This document shows, one piece after another, positions 9,912 through 19,322 of a stretch of 64,000 bases of DNA. The notes under the pieces were generated by a model that saw only the letters and a program-made list of their open reading frames with translations, did not search any database and had not been told where the DNA came from. The stretch comes from CAWIKY01 sp963836905. Its GTDB lineage: Bacteria > Pseudomonadota > Alphaproteobacteria > Caulobacterales > Hyphomonadaceae. The stretch lies in contig CAWIKY010000006.1 in the NCBI GenBank assembly GCA_963836905.1, positions 62,001 to 126,000 on the forward strand. Reading direction: 5' to 3'. Position numbers and translations under genes: made by a program. Position 1 is the stretch's first letter. The number at the start of each line of letters is the position of its first letter.

Positions 9912-10625
9912 TCAAAGGGTCGCGCGAACGTCGCGCAGGGCTTTCATGATTGCGTCACTTTCACCGGCCGGGTCCCCCGGACGGACATGCTCTCGATACC
10001 CCTTGGACGCGATCCGGGTGGCATCGGCACGTGACCAGCCTGCATCCCGCAGGAAGGTCTCGAACTCTCGCAAGGTCGGCGAGCCGCCGACGGATAGTTT
10101 GGCTTTGACGGTCTCGATCCGCGATTCGTCATTGGCCGGAAATGTGACCACGCTGATCTCTCGAAGTTTCAGCTCTTTCAGTGTGACGATGCCCGTCTCC
10201 TGATCGTAGCTGGCGTCCTTCACCCAATAGCCGATTGAGAGCCCGGAAATGACCTTAGCTTTCATCAGCGCGTGGATCTCGCGGGCCTTGGCGACCTCGG
10301 CGATCATCAGGCGACCGGTTACCTTCAGGCCCTTGCCGTCTTCAACAAGACTGTCATAAGCCCCTATGGGCTCATTACTGGAATGGTTCCAGAGCGCCGG
10401 TAGTTTCCGTCCGGACGCCTTCAGGTCAGCAAGCGAAGCGGCAAAGGCTCCGGGTGCGACCACTTCATCATAGCTGTCAACGACCCCGAAGACCGAGCCA
10501 TAGCCCTCGAAAGACCCGTCATCGGCTACCGCGTCCATCTTGAAACCGATGTCCCGGTATTTCAGCTCTTTTGACCGGGCAGCATCCTTGCGGTCTGCGA
10601 ACCGGGTTCGTTCAGATCGGGTCAT
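9912..10625 (-). CDS. HK97-family prohead protease
   Basis: The 237-residue protein has the serine-protease pattern of phage prohead proteases (peptidase S78 / U35): FEGYGSVFGVVDSYDE, the catalytic histidine in LWNHSSNEPIG, the catalytic serine in ISGLSIGYW, and the closing strand REISVVTFPAN. It cleaves the capsid delta domain during maturation. Its start overlaps the 3' end of the portal gene by 14 bases. Intact. Confidence 0.9.
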   Translation of the reverse strand: MTRSERTRFADRKDAARSKELKYRDIGFKMDAVADDGSFEGYGSVFGVVDSYDEVVAPGAFAASLADLKASGRKLPALWNHSSNEPIGAYDSLVEDGKGLKVTGRLMIAEVAKAREIHALMKAKVISGLSIGYWVKDASYDQETGIVTLKELKLREISVVTFPANDESRIETVKAKLSVGGSPTLREFETFLRDAGWSRADATRIASKGYREHVRPGDPAGESDAIMKALRDVRATL

Positions 10626-11810
10626 TGGTATTTGTCTCCATTATCGGCACCATCTGCTGCTGCATGCGGAGGCTGTCGCCACCCTCCAGAGGTTTGAGGT
10701 TTTCTTTCGCGCGGGCTTCATTCGGCGTGTAGATCCCGCTGGTCACCATGCGCTGCAGGAACTCGCCGCGTGATTTGCTGTCGCCTTCCAGAAGGCCGTC
10801 AAGATTCATGTTCGGGCGGAATGTCCTGCGATCTTCGCGGGTCTGCAGCTGCACCATGACGGCACCCTGGTAGCGCCGGACATAGGGTAGCAGCGCGAAT
10901 TTGGCGAAACCGATGAGCTGCTGTTCAAGGCCGGTGCCCCAGCTCGTGCTTTTTTCCGTGTGACCGACCATGAACGGCGGCACCCCGAACCAGCGACAGA
11001 CTTCCTCGACGCTGAACTTGTTCTGTTCGAGCAATTCCAGATCGGCAGGCGAAACCGTGACCGGCGTTGCGCTGAATCCGCCCTCCAGAACCATCATGCC
11101 GCCTGAGTTCTGGGACCCGACAAACGGCTTGACGATGTTTTCCAGGACCTGTTCGCGCTGTTCCGGCGTCAGAATCCGGTCCTCGCTGGTGGTCAGGATC
11201 ATGTTTGGACGCGCGCCATTCTTGAAGATCGCGCCGGTATGCCTTTCCGCGGCGGTGATCCGCCCAAACGTCTGGCTGGCATAGCTGATAACCGACAGAC
11301 CGCAGTCCCGATCATCTCCGAACCCCCGCACGAAGAAGACATCGGCTTCATTATGGATGCCGCGATGCGGGCCGCACCGCACAACAAACTCTCGCGCGCC
11401 GGTCTCGGTGCGATAGACCTGCGTGTCCGGCAGGCCGGAAGCGGATCAAGACCAATCAGAGACCCGTCAGCGGACCAAAGTTTGCGAGCGAACGCGTTGC
11501 CGCGCGAAACCAGCTGCAGCGTCATGCCTTCCCAGAATTCCACCGCCGCCTGGTCGGCATTGGGCTGGACGCTCAGAATATCGTGTAGCGGATGATCGGG
11601 TGCCGATTCCGATCCGTCATTACCCGAAAGGGTGCGCATTCCGAATGGCAGTCCAGCTATGCTTTGCGAGATCAACCGTACGCAAGCGAATGCAGCTCCG
11701 ATCTGCGAACCTTCTCAGGCATCGATGTTTTCATCCGACCAGGTCCGGATTGACTGCGTCATTGTGAGCGGCGTCGAAAATCGGGACCGGAACCATGATT
11801 TGATACCCAT
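10612..11810 (-). pseudogene. phage portal protein, in-frame stop plus frameshift
   Basis: The portal forms the dodecameric DNA channel of the head. The gene opens at ATG 11810, overlapping the terL stop (TGATG). A TGA replaces about codon 32 (after WSDENIDA), and the frame is lost again near 11430 (after LIGLDPLPACRT). The remaining 250 residues are typical HK97 portal: PADLELLEQNKFSVEEVCRW, FGVPPFMVGHTE, SWGTGLEQQ, and TPNEARAKENLKPLEGGD. The full length would be about 400, normal for the family. Confidence 0.85.
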
Positions 11811-13540
11811 CAGGCGGACATCACCGGTCTGGACAGAAACGCATCGATTGAGCCGGACTGGCGCACTGCCATTCCAAGCGCCATCGCGTTGATCAGCGCG
11901 GCAGTGCCATCGATCTTGTTAGCGGATTTGCCCTTGTGCGGCTTGATGTTTCCGGCGGCGTCCGGGGCGACAACCGTGTTTGCAATGTTCCAGTTCAGCA
12001 CCTCATGGCCTCCATGTACGATCTGGCTGGACACGACCAGCCTTTGCAGTTCCGCCGTGGGCGGCGCGAGTGTCATCATGCCCTGCCTGATCTCGACGCA
12101 ATCAAGACCGCGTTCCATCAGGTGAGAGACCATCTGGCGCGCATACATCGGGTCAAAACCGAGGGTCTCGATATTGAAGACATTTGCCATCTTCAGAATG
12201 TCAGCCTCGACAATGTCGAAGTCCGTCGCCGATCCGGGGGTGGCGTTCAGCAGACCGCGACGGGCCCAGCTCTGGTAATCGATTCCCGTCTTCGCGGGAC
12301 CGGCCCGCAATATCGTCTTCCGGACACCAGTCAGCGGCACCCGACGAGCCACTTGCCGGGGAAGGCCGGATTGTCCGGCGGAAAGAGCAACACCAGGGCG
12401 CTCAGGTCGCGCACCGATGCAAGGTCGAGACCGGCATAGCAGCGCGCACCGCGCAATCTGGACCAGTCAATGGTTCGGCGGCAGGCCATCCAGTCGACCG
12501 CCCTGATCCATGCCGTCTCGGCTATCGGTCCAGATATTCAGATGTAACCGCTTGAAACTGTTCTCTTCAGCCGGACTTTGTGAGGCCTGCCTCGCCTTCT
12601 GGCGCATGTATTCGATTTTTGGCGCGCCGTGGCGAAGACCCGGATTGGCCTTGTGCCAGATCGCTTCATCCTGCCAGTCATCGGCTGGGTCAGCGGCAAA
12701 TATCGCAACCATCAGCTCCGGACGGTAAAGCGCTCCGGCACGGACCTGGACGGCAGTCCGGTGAAGTTCGCCGCACAGAGACACGATCTCGTAGCCGGCG
12801 GTCGTGATGTAAAGCGCCAGCGGCTGGCGACGCGTCCCTGTCGCCGTCGAGCGGCATGCGTACTGGTCACGGCCCTTCCATTCATGCACTTCATCACCCA
12901 CGATACCGTGAGCGTTCAGGCCATGCTGGTGTCCCTTGCCGAGCGCCGCGAATTTGCCGTCGCCTTGCCCGTAATACATCCCCTTCTTGTTGGTCTCGAT
13001 CAGCTTGCTGAGGGATGGATGACCTTCGACCATCGAAACGGCATCGGCATATACCAGCAGCGCCTGCTTTTCAGACCCGGCAACCGAGTAGACCTCGGCG
13101 GCAGGTTCGTTGTCGCCCACCAGCATGTAAAGCGCGATCGCCGACATCAGGGTGGACTTGCCGTTCTTGCGCGGGATCTCGATCCAAGCTTCACGGTGCT
13201 TTCGAAACCCGTCTGCGCCGAACCAGCCGAAGAGCTCGCGAACAAGTCGCCTTTGCCAGGGAGCCAGGCGGAAAGCTCGGCCCGCCCATTCGCCTTTGCG
13301 GTGACGGCAGAACGCCTCTATCCAGCGGCACGCCCGATTGCCCTCATAGCTGTCATAATACCAGACCGCGCCTTCCTGATCTGTCCAGGACACGACAGGG
13401 CGGGCAATGTCGCGTGTGCGAACGCGGTTCGCAGGCCTGGAACGTCTTCGGCGGGTCTGCATAAGCGACACAATGCGGGGCGGTCCGGACGCGAGCCCGA
13501 AATAGCGGGCTTGCGCGCTAGTGGAAGTTTGCGGGGTCAT
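11810..13540 (-). pseudogene. phage terminase large subunit, frameshifted
   Basis: TerL is the packaging ATPase-nuclease. The start chosen, ATG 13540, overlaps the terS stop. Walker A is in IPRKNGKST and Walker B in GIVGDEVHEW, both in the first frame. The reading shifts near 12500, where CYAGLDLASVRDLSALVLLF carries the first nuclease aspartate, and again near 12355 to reach the C-terminal third (DILKMANVFNIETLGFDP to FLSRPVMSA). Another break near 12850-12730 is likely because the sequence there is off-pattern. Spliced length is about 576 residues, normal for HK97-type TerL. Confidence 0.88.
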
Positions 13541-14006
13541 CCGCGCCGGAGCCGTCATGGCCTGGTCTGTCTTGTGGCGGAACATCGAACAGTGTTCCAC
13601 CAGCCCCGCCCAACGCCTTGCTGGTAAGCTCATATCTGGCTTTCGGCGACATGCCGAACCGGTCTTCAAGCTGCCGCAGCTCCGGAATCAGGGACTTCAT
13701 CTCCGATAGCAGCGGGTGTCGTCGCCACATCTCGCCGGGCTGGCCATCACCGTCCTTGGCTATCGTCGGTGTAAGGATCGTCTCACCTTCCTCACGGACC
13801 CGCTCAGCCATCCGCCAGTAACGTCCGGCCATATCGCAATACCGGGTCATCGCGGCGACATCTGTCAGCTTCAGTCGTCCGGCAGCGTTCAGGTCCGGCG
13901 TCAGCTTGCTCCAGACGCGCTTTCCATGATCGTCCAGCTCGTCCGGCACGAACCCGGACTGGACTGCCGCCTCTTCTTGACCGGGATCGCGTTCGTCAGT
14001 TGACAT
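13518..14006 (-). CDS. P27-family terminase small subunit
   Basis: The intact 162-residue protein has the P27 family pattern: an N-terminal LDDHGKRVWSKLTPDLNAAG, a helical core AAMTRYCDMAGRYWRMAERV, ETILTPTIAKDGDGQP and LEDRFGMSPKARYEL. It recognises the packaging site and recruits TerL. A run of nine T lies in its leader, 5 bases before a GAGG-like Shine-Dalgarno. It directly precedes terL and follows an HNH gene, the usual cos-phage layout. Confidence 0.85.
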   Translation of the reverse strand: MSTDERDPGQEEAAVQSGFVPDELDDHGKRVWSKLTPDLNAAGRLKLTDVAAMTRYCDMAGRYWRMAERVREEGETILTPTIAKDGDGQPGEMWRRHPLLSEMKSLIPELRQLEDRFGMSPKARYELTSKALGGAGGTLFDVPPQDRPGHDGSGADDPANFH

Positions 14007-14108
14007 CGCCGTGCCTCAAAAAAAAAGTAACCCCAAATCGCCGTCCGCAAAAACTTTTGCTGACCAGCCGGTCTAGCGCGCCGCGCGCCCGACTTTCGAC
14101 CGCCCCCC

Positions 14109-14648
14109 CTACCTCGACCGACCCGCGCCCGCCGCCCAGGCCGCGCGCCAGTCCGCCACCCGCACCGGCTCGAGCGCCGCGAGCGTTGACAGACCGAGCT
14201 TCACCGCGCCGTCATCCAGCGCAGTCTCGCCGCGCGCTTCCAGCGCCTGCTTCCAGCGATTGTGCACACCGGCGGACATCGGCACCCAGAGCGATGTGGT
14301 CCAGAACAGCCATGAACATCCGGCATGCGGATACCAGTGGTCGACCAGATCAGCGGAGACCGTCCGCCCTTCCAGAACGAGCGAGACCCGGCACAGCGGC
14401 TCACGCGCCAGCACGGTCGCCCGCGCCTTCTGCCAGCGCGCATTGTAGCCTCTGGCAGACGAACCGCCCCGCTTGCCCTCGGCATCGACACGTTGCGATC
14501 CGTAATCGGCGGGCGTCAGCCTGCGCGCATCCTTGCCGGACGAAACGGACCCGAACCCCAGAACGGGCGCACGGCGGCTCACAGCTGATCCCCTTGCGGG
14601 CACAGGTCGCGGCGGCGTGTCGGATTTCGGAATATGACGAAGGTACAT
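14109..14648 (-). CDS. HNH endonuclease-like phage protein
   Basis: The segment RGYNARWQKARATVLAREPL, then LVDHWYPHAG, then HNRWKQALEARG, is the HNH arrangement found next to terS in many HK97 phages, where the nuclease assists cos cleavage. The catalytic histidine (VDH) and the distal HN are present, but the usual zinc cysteine pairs are largely missing (one C in LCR; the C-x-x-C before HN reads SAGV). It may be inactive or a zinc-free variant. The frame is open over 179 residues; the first 60 are low-complexity, so the true start could be later. Confidence 0.65.
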   Translation of the reverse strand: MYLRHIPKSDTPPRPVPARGSAVSRRAPVLGFGSVSSGKDARRLTPADYGSQRVDAEGKRGGSSARGYNARWQKARATVLAREPLCRVSLVLEGRTVSADLVDHWYPHAGCSWLFWTTSLWVPMSAGVHNRWKQALEARGETALDDGAVKLGLSTLAALEPVRVADWRAAWAAGAGRSR

Positions 14649-14685
14649 AGCAAACCTGTCCCATCGTCAACCCCCGGCCTCGCGA

Positions 14686-15563
14686 TTACTCGCGACCCAT
14701 GACGCCCACAATGGCCGAAAGCCCTGAAACTACGGCGAAAAGAATCTGCGACCGGACAGCTGCCCTGCGTCCGCCAACGGCCCTGCACACCCTGCCGAGC
14801 GACTCATTGCGCGCCACCAGCAAATGCGCCGCCGCACCGATGGCCGCATCACACCCGGCCTCTTCCAACCCGAATGCCCAGGCGCGCAGCACACGGGCAG
14901 ACTGGGCCCGGTCGGCATTGATCCGGTCGACGGCCTGTGCCATCCCGCCATCGGAGACCGCGCGCGGATTGCGGCGGCGCTTTGGCGCAAAGGTCGGTGG
15001 CGGGGCCAGCCTGCGGCCCTTGGCATCATGCGTGCGCCTGCCCTTGGCCCAGCGCGACAGGGTATCGCCGCCACCAATGCCGGGTGCGCCCACCCCGGTA
15101 TGACGTGAATATCGGTGGCGCTGGACGCCGGGGCAGCGGCAAGGTCGCCAGCCACTGCCTCCAGACCGACCGCCGCATCCATCCGGCAGCCTGCCCAGCC
15201 CGCATCCACACCACACGCCAGACGGTAGACATCCGCCGCCTCGATCAAGGCGGGCGTCAATTCCGGAACATAGACGGCGATCAGCGCCAGTCTGTCCCGC
15301 ACAGCGCCGCGCCGCCGTGCACGGGCCAGCCGACGCGCATAGCTGGCCTGTCCCGCGTCACCGGCCAGCGCCCGCCGCGCCTCGGTTATCTGCCTGTCGA
15401 GAGCGACGATGTCGGCCATGTCCGCACCGGCCAGCATAAGCGCACCCCGGCGCTCGACCAGCGCGTCAACGCGGGCCTTGCGACGGGCAGACACAGACGA
15501 TGGGGAGATGCCGGTCTGCCCAGTCGTGGAGGGTGCGGAAGGCCGCCGCCGAGCCCGCGGCAT
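14686..15563 (-). pseudogene. unrecognised early phage gene(s), frame change near 15080
   Basis: ATG 15563 overlaps the upstream stop (TGATG). The first part is a charged helical protein (SARRKARVDALVERRGALML, then RLARARRRGAVRDRL) running to GWAHPALV near 15080. The second part, in another frame, is basic (TFAPKRRRNPRAVSDGG), helical (AQAVDRINADRAQSARVLRA) and ends in a hydrophobic stretch (ILFAVVSGLSAIVGVMG) that could span a membrane. It is either one gene with a frameshift or two genes. No family recognised. It lies between the DNA-binding early genes and the HNH/terminase block, where late regulators or lysis genes can sit. Confidence 0.4.
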
Positions 15564-15903
15564 CAGGCAGCCATCTGCAGATCGTGCTGGTCCGCCTCCC
15601 CGTCCGCCGCCTGACCGGCAAACACCACGCCCGCCAGCCCGAGGGACCCCGCCCATTTCCCAGCCGCTCGGCCCAGCGCGCTCCCAGCCGTTCCCCTTCG
15701 GCGATTGAGGCGCAACGTATCTCCACCAGCCCCGAGGCGTCGATTACCGCAGGCCGGTTGCCGAAATCCTTGAGAAAATCGAGGCGCGCCTGCCGCCCCA
15801 GACCGAGGCAGCCGATCAGGTCCGGTGCCCGCACCACGATCCCGCCGCCACCGCCGCCACCGCTGCCGCGGGTCGCCTCGCAGGCCACACCGAACGCCGT
15901 CAC
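15563..15903 (-). CDS. unrecognised early phage protein, probable frameshift
   Basis: The reading TAFGVACEATRGSGG continues into a glycine run, then a plausible folded segment (APDLIGCLGLGRQARLDFLK, AVIDASGLVEIRCASI, AEGERLGARWAERLGN). Near 15640 the frame must change to reach the stop that overlaps the next gene's start. The start is uncertain: GTG 15903 is used, but an in-frame TGA only about 80 bases upstream suggests that part of the N-terminus is lost. No family recognised. Confidence 0.35.
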
Positions 15904-16164
15904 GCCCCCGTAGGCCAGCGGCGTCGCCGCACCGGCGGTCTTGAAGCGGCTCTGCGCGCCTCGCCGCGCGCTTTCGCGCCGCCGGGCTCAAGGCCCGGCG
16001 GCCGCGTTCACCGCTTTTCCCGTTTTGATTCCTTGTGGTGTAACTATCCTTATTAGGCCCCGGACGAATGCCGGGTTTGAGGTGATTTTGCGGACCGCGT
16101 CCGGCCTTGCATTGTATCCGACGCGTTTCCCTTCCCGGCCTGCGCGGAGGGGTCACGGGTGGGG
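15904..16164. other. gap with hairpin and repeat remnant
   Basis: No gene is supported here. It holds a perfect hairpin at 15978-16002 (10-bp stem GCCGCCGGGC, 5-base loop) without a T tract, and at about 16131-16166 a degraded copy of the GC-rich composite repeat seen at 19.6 and 21.5 kb (GCGCGGAGGGGTCACGGGTG). A long glycine- and arginine-rich minus-strand frame crossing it looks like a high-GC shadow. Confidence 0.5.
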
Positions 16165-16761
16165 TCAGTGGAATCGGCGGCGCGTGAACCTCCCACGCGC
16201 TCGCCCCGCTTTCGCAGCCGCGCCTCCACGCCGCCATCGGGCCTTGCGCTCGCCTGCCGCCATCATCCGGTCGCGTGCCAGTCCGGCCAGCCGCCCGATC
16301 GCCATCCGCAGCTTGCGGTAGCGCCCCACCGCGAGCGTCTTCAGGAGCGCGACGAAGGCCTTCGTGACGTTGGCGGGCGAGAGCGGCGCACCGGCAAGGC
16401 CTGCCTCGATCATCGCACGCGCCACCCCGGCATGCACCGCGCGACGGGCCAGCACCATCGCTTCGGCCAACGGGGCCAGCCAGTCCAGCCGCACCCGGTA
16501 GGTGGCAGACCGTCCGGACCCACCGCCGGGCTTGACCAGTGTGAGCAAGCCGCCAGCCGCTCATCCTCCAGCAGCTCGCGCAGGATCCGCCGCGCCGAGC
16601 GTTCCCCGCCGCGCAAACCCGCCTGGTGCGCGATGGTGATCGTTGAAAGGGTCGCCAGCCCGGTATCGATGTCAGCGTGAGTCGATCACCCGCAACACGC
16701 TGCGCCGCCCGCCCTTTTCCAGTCCCGTGGCGTCCAGCGCCTCTGTCAGTTCGAATGCCAT
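16165..16761 (-). pseudogene. winged-helix DNA-binding early protein, frameshifted
   Basis: ATG 16761 opens MAFELTEALDATGLEKGGRR. The frame breaks at about 16680 and the reading resumes as a clear helix-turn-helix: STITIAHQAGLRGGERSARR, ILRELLEDERLAA. A second break near 16550 leads into SATYRVRLDWLAPLAEAMVL and a basic C-terminus (KARWRRGG to RFTRRRFH). The family resembles phage replication or regulatory winged-helix proteins; the exact role is unknown. A 0.6-kb repeat block separates it from the next gene in the operon. Confidence 0.55.
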
Positions 16762-17409
16762 CCTGTCTCTTCTTTCTCGCCTGTTGGCACCGGCTCGGAC
16801 CTGTTCCTCACCGTTCCGGTTCGGTGGCCCTGCGCCTGCGCTGCGCTTGTTATCCCCGCGACGGCGGGGGCCTGCTGCCTGTTGGCCGCCATTGATCAGG
16901 TCAGCCGCTCCCGTGCGGTGCCGGAGGGTCTGGCGAACCGCGTTCGTTTTTCACTTGCCTGTCGCCGCCGGCTTGGGCCTGTTCCTCACCGCCCCGGTTC
17001 GGTGGCCCTGCGCCTGCGCTGCGCTGGTTTCCCCCGCGAAGGCGGGGGTCTGTCTCGTCGTGGCCCGCCTTTAATCAGGCCAGCCGCTCCCGTGCGTCGC
17101 CGAAGGGTCCGGCGAACCGCGTTCGTTTTTCACTTGCCTGTCGCCGCCGGCTCGGGCCGCTTCCTCACCGTTCCGGTTCGGTAGCCCTGCGCTGCGCTGC
17201 GCTGCGCTGGTTTCCCGCGCGACGGCGGGGGTCCCTCTCACCCTGCCGTGTCGCTCTCCCCTCCCTGCTTGCGGGGAGGGGTCAGGGGTGGGGCGCGAGA
17301 AGCGGTGGGGCGCGAGAAGCGGTGGGGCGCGAGAAGCGGTGGGGCGCGAGGAAGCGGGCGGGTGTCGTCGAAGCCCGCTACGGTGGCCCGCGTATGCCTC
17401 TCGCTGCGC
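16762..17409. repeat. gene-free repeat block: about 179-bp tandem repeat plus 17-bp minisatellite
   Basis: Three tandem copies start at 16780, 16958 and 17137 (the last about half length). Each carries a CCGCG-ACGGCGGGGG-type hairpin and, at its end, the motif GGCGAACCGCGTTCGTTTTT. At 17212-17293 comes a copy of the composite GC-rich repeat, followed at 17288-17358 by four copies of the 17-mer GTGGGGCGCGAGAAGCG. No gene is supported; the frames crossing the block are repeat-encoded. Confidence 0.85.
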
Positions 17410-18286
17410 TCATGACCCGCGCTCCAGCGGCCAGGGCAGCGCGGCCACGGCCTTGCTGTTGCGAAAAGTGCGCCAGAGCGGCGGCAGGTCTTGGCTTTCC
17501 GGCGGGCGTACGCTTTCGAGCACCCGCCCGAACACCGCCTCGCGGGCCATGTCCCAGCCCAGCTTGTCCCCCAGCACGAGCGTGCGTTTCAGGCATTCGC
17601 AGACCTGCCGGATCAGCGCCGGGCTGGCCTGACGCATCTCGCGCGCCAGTCCGATCGCGGCAGCGTCGGACAAGGTGAACGGGTCGAGGTAGAGCCGCAG
17701 AATGCGAACCAACGCGGCTTCGTCGGGCAGCCCGATATCGATCTGGATGTCGAAGCGCCGCCAGATGGCGGCGACGATCTGGCCGGGCATGTTGGTCGCG
17801 GCGATGAGCAACGCCGTCATGGTTTTCGAGATATTGCAGGAGGGTGTTGACACCCCGGTTCAGCTCTTGCGCGGTGGTGCTTGACCCGTCGACCCGGCCA
17901 GCGCCATAGCTTTCGAACTCATCCAGAAACAGCACCACGCCGGACGCCTGCGCCGAGCGGAACATCTTGCCAATGTTCATGGCCCCTTCGCCGACCCAGC
18001 ACGAATGCACCATGTCGGGCTTGACCACCGCGAGCGGTAGGCCCAGCCGCGCCGCGAGATGGTGCGCGAGGGTGGTTTTTCCGCAGCCCGGCGGGCCGGT
18101 GAACAGGGCCTTCAGGCGCGGTTTGAGGCCCACCTCGCGCAGCATGTCCGCCGCCCAGACCTCTTCGAGCCAGGCGGTCAGAGCCTGCGAAACAGCGCCG
18201 GACAGGATCGGCTCGAGCGCGTCTTCGGGGTAGAAGACCTCGGCGAAACTGCTGATCTTTTCGGTCGGCGGAACATGACGCGCCAT
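17410..18286 (-). pseudogene. AAA family ATPase, single frameshift
   Basis: Walker A is GPPGCGKTTL, Walker B VVLFLDEFE, sensor 1 LLIAATNMPG, and an arginine-finger-like WRRFDI follows. The frame shifts once, at about 17825 between QYLEN and TALLIAATN, so the two AAA halves are separated. Repaired, it would be about 292 residues. The start ATG 18286 overlaps the upstream stop (TGATG). In phage early operons such AAA proteins act as replication-helicase loaders or remodelers; nothing here fixes the substrate. Confidence 0.75.
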
Positions 18287-18969
18287 CAGCCGCCCATCCC
18301 GTCGCCGCCGGAGGCCGCCCGCCAGCCCTTGTCCCATTCGCGCCGCCGCGCATCGCCCGCCGGGAAGGGGTTGGCGACGATGGCGATGTTGGCCGCATGC
18401 GCGGAGCGCCCCAGATCATGCGCCTCCAGAACAGAGCAGGCGGGCACCTCGCGGCGCGGTGCGGCGGGCACGTCAGCGGGCCGCTCATAGCCCGTTCCGC
18501 CACGGCTTCCCGCACCCGGCGCATCAGGTTCGCGCCAGTCTTCCACCTGCACCTTGCCGCCTGCGTCGCGCCAGAGCCGGATCGGGTTATCAGCAAACCG
18601 CAGGATCACGTCGCCGGTGTCCGGCACCAGCCGCTCGAAGGCCGCGATCACCTGTTCGCGCACCGCCGTATCGACGGCCATCATTCCCGCCGTGCGAAAG
18701 AGCGATGGCTGGCGCGAGAGGCCGGAGACATCCATGTAAATGTCCATCAGCGCGTCCTGATGGTCGCGGTCATCCGGGTTCATCTGGCGCAGCTTGAGGA
18801 TGCGTTTGAGGATGGCGGTATCATAGCCGTGCGCCTTCGCCTCGGCGAAGATCGCGGCCTCGTTTGCGGCTTCGCCTTTCTTGGCCTTGCGCACCCGCTC
18901 GACCCGCTCGTCAAGCGCTCCGAGATAGTCGCCGCTCGGGCTGTTTTGGCCCTCTGTTTCCGCTCTCAT
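18286..18969 (-). CDS. GapR-like (DUF2312) domain fused to an RMF-like C-terminus
   Basis: Residues about 14-80 (ALDERVERVRKAKKGEAANE, then HGYDTAILKRILKLRQMNP, DALMDIYMDVSG) have the layout of the GapR/DUF2312 fold, which binds overtwisted AT-rich DNA in alphaproteobacteria. The middle resembles a degraded DUF2312-associated region. The last 45 residues (AANIAIVANPFPAGDARRRE then WDKGWRA) carry the NP[FY]P-x-W-x-x-GW signature of ribosome modulation factor-like domains. It is intact at 227 residues and coupled by overlapping starts and stops on both sides. It could bind DNA, modulate host translation, or both; this is inference. Confidence 0.65.
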   Translation of the reverse strand: MRAETEGQNSPSGDYLGALDERVERVRKAKKGEAANEAAIFAEAKAHGYDTAILKRILKLRQMNPDDRDHQDALMDIYMDVSGLSRQPSLFRTAGMMAVDTAVREQVIAAFERLVPDTGDVILRFADNPIRLWRDAGGKVQVEDWREPDAPGAGSRGGTGYERPADVPAAPRREVPACSVLEAHDLGRSAHAANIAIVANPFPAGDARRREWDKGWRAASGGDGMGG

Positions 18970-19322
18970 TCCAGTCCTCCGAATAAATCCGTCCCCGATG
19001 CGGCGCGCTCGGCCTCATCGGCGATCTTTTCCAGCCAGGCGACGGAGGCACCGAACGCCTCCGGCACCATGAAGTGTTTCAGTTTCAGCGCATCGAAGCC
19101 TTCCGCGCAGGCCGTGCAGCGCGCCCCGCGCCGGTCGGCCCGCTCTTTCAGCGCCTCCGGCGATCCGCAGGCCGGGCAGTGCCAGCCAGCGCGCGATGAG
19201 CCCGAAAGACCCAGCGCCATCGCAAGGTCGCCGAATGCCAGACGGTCCTTCACCGCCTCGGCCCGCGCCGCTGGCGAGGCCCGCTTGCGCCCGGGCGGCA
19301 GATGGAACAGCGCGCCCGTCAT
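18966..19322 (-). CDS. CHC2-like zinc-ribbon protein
   Basis: A short protein (118 residues) with a primase-type zinc ribbon: WHCPACGSPEALKERADRR followed by GARCTACAEGFDALKL. The CHC2 domain normally starts DnaG-type primases; here the catalytic part is missing, so it is a stand-alone DNA-binding ribbon. The start overlaps the upstream stop (ATGA) and the frame is intact. A role in phage replication is inferred from the domain and from the AAA ATPase two genes downstream. Confidence 0.65.
   Translation of the reverse strand: MTGALFHLPPGRKRASPAARAEAVKDRLAFGDLAMALGLSGSSRAGWHCPACGSPEALKERADRRGARCTACAEGFDALKLKHFMVPEAFGASVAWLEKIADEAERAASGTDLFGGLE

Noticed and set aside
1..14006. A functional gene transfer agent
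   Set aside because: The order is GTA-like, but integrase, P27 terS, operators and the foreign tail tip point to a temperate phage, and key genes are broken.
13518..14040. The run of nine T before terS as a slippage site
   Set aside because: It lies in the leader, not in a coding overlap, so programmed frameshifting has no role there; it is also not preceded by a stem, so it is not a terminator.
15563..16564. A 333-residue minus-strand frame
   Set aside because: It is arginine- and glycine-rich, crosses the gap and a repeat remnant, and is out of frame with the plausible proteins on both sides.
17288..17678. Plus-strand frames over the minisatellite
   Set aside because: Their start is the 17-mer repeat and their end is antisense to the AAA gene.
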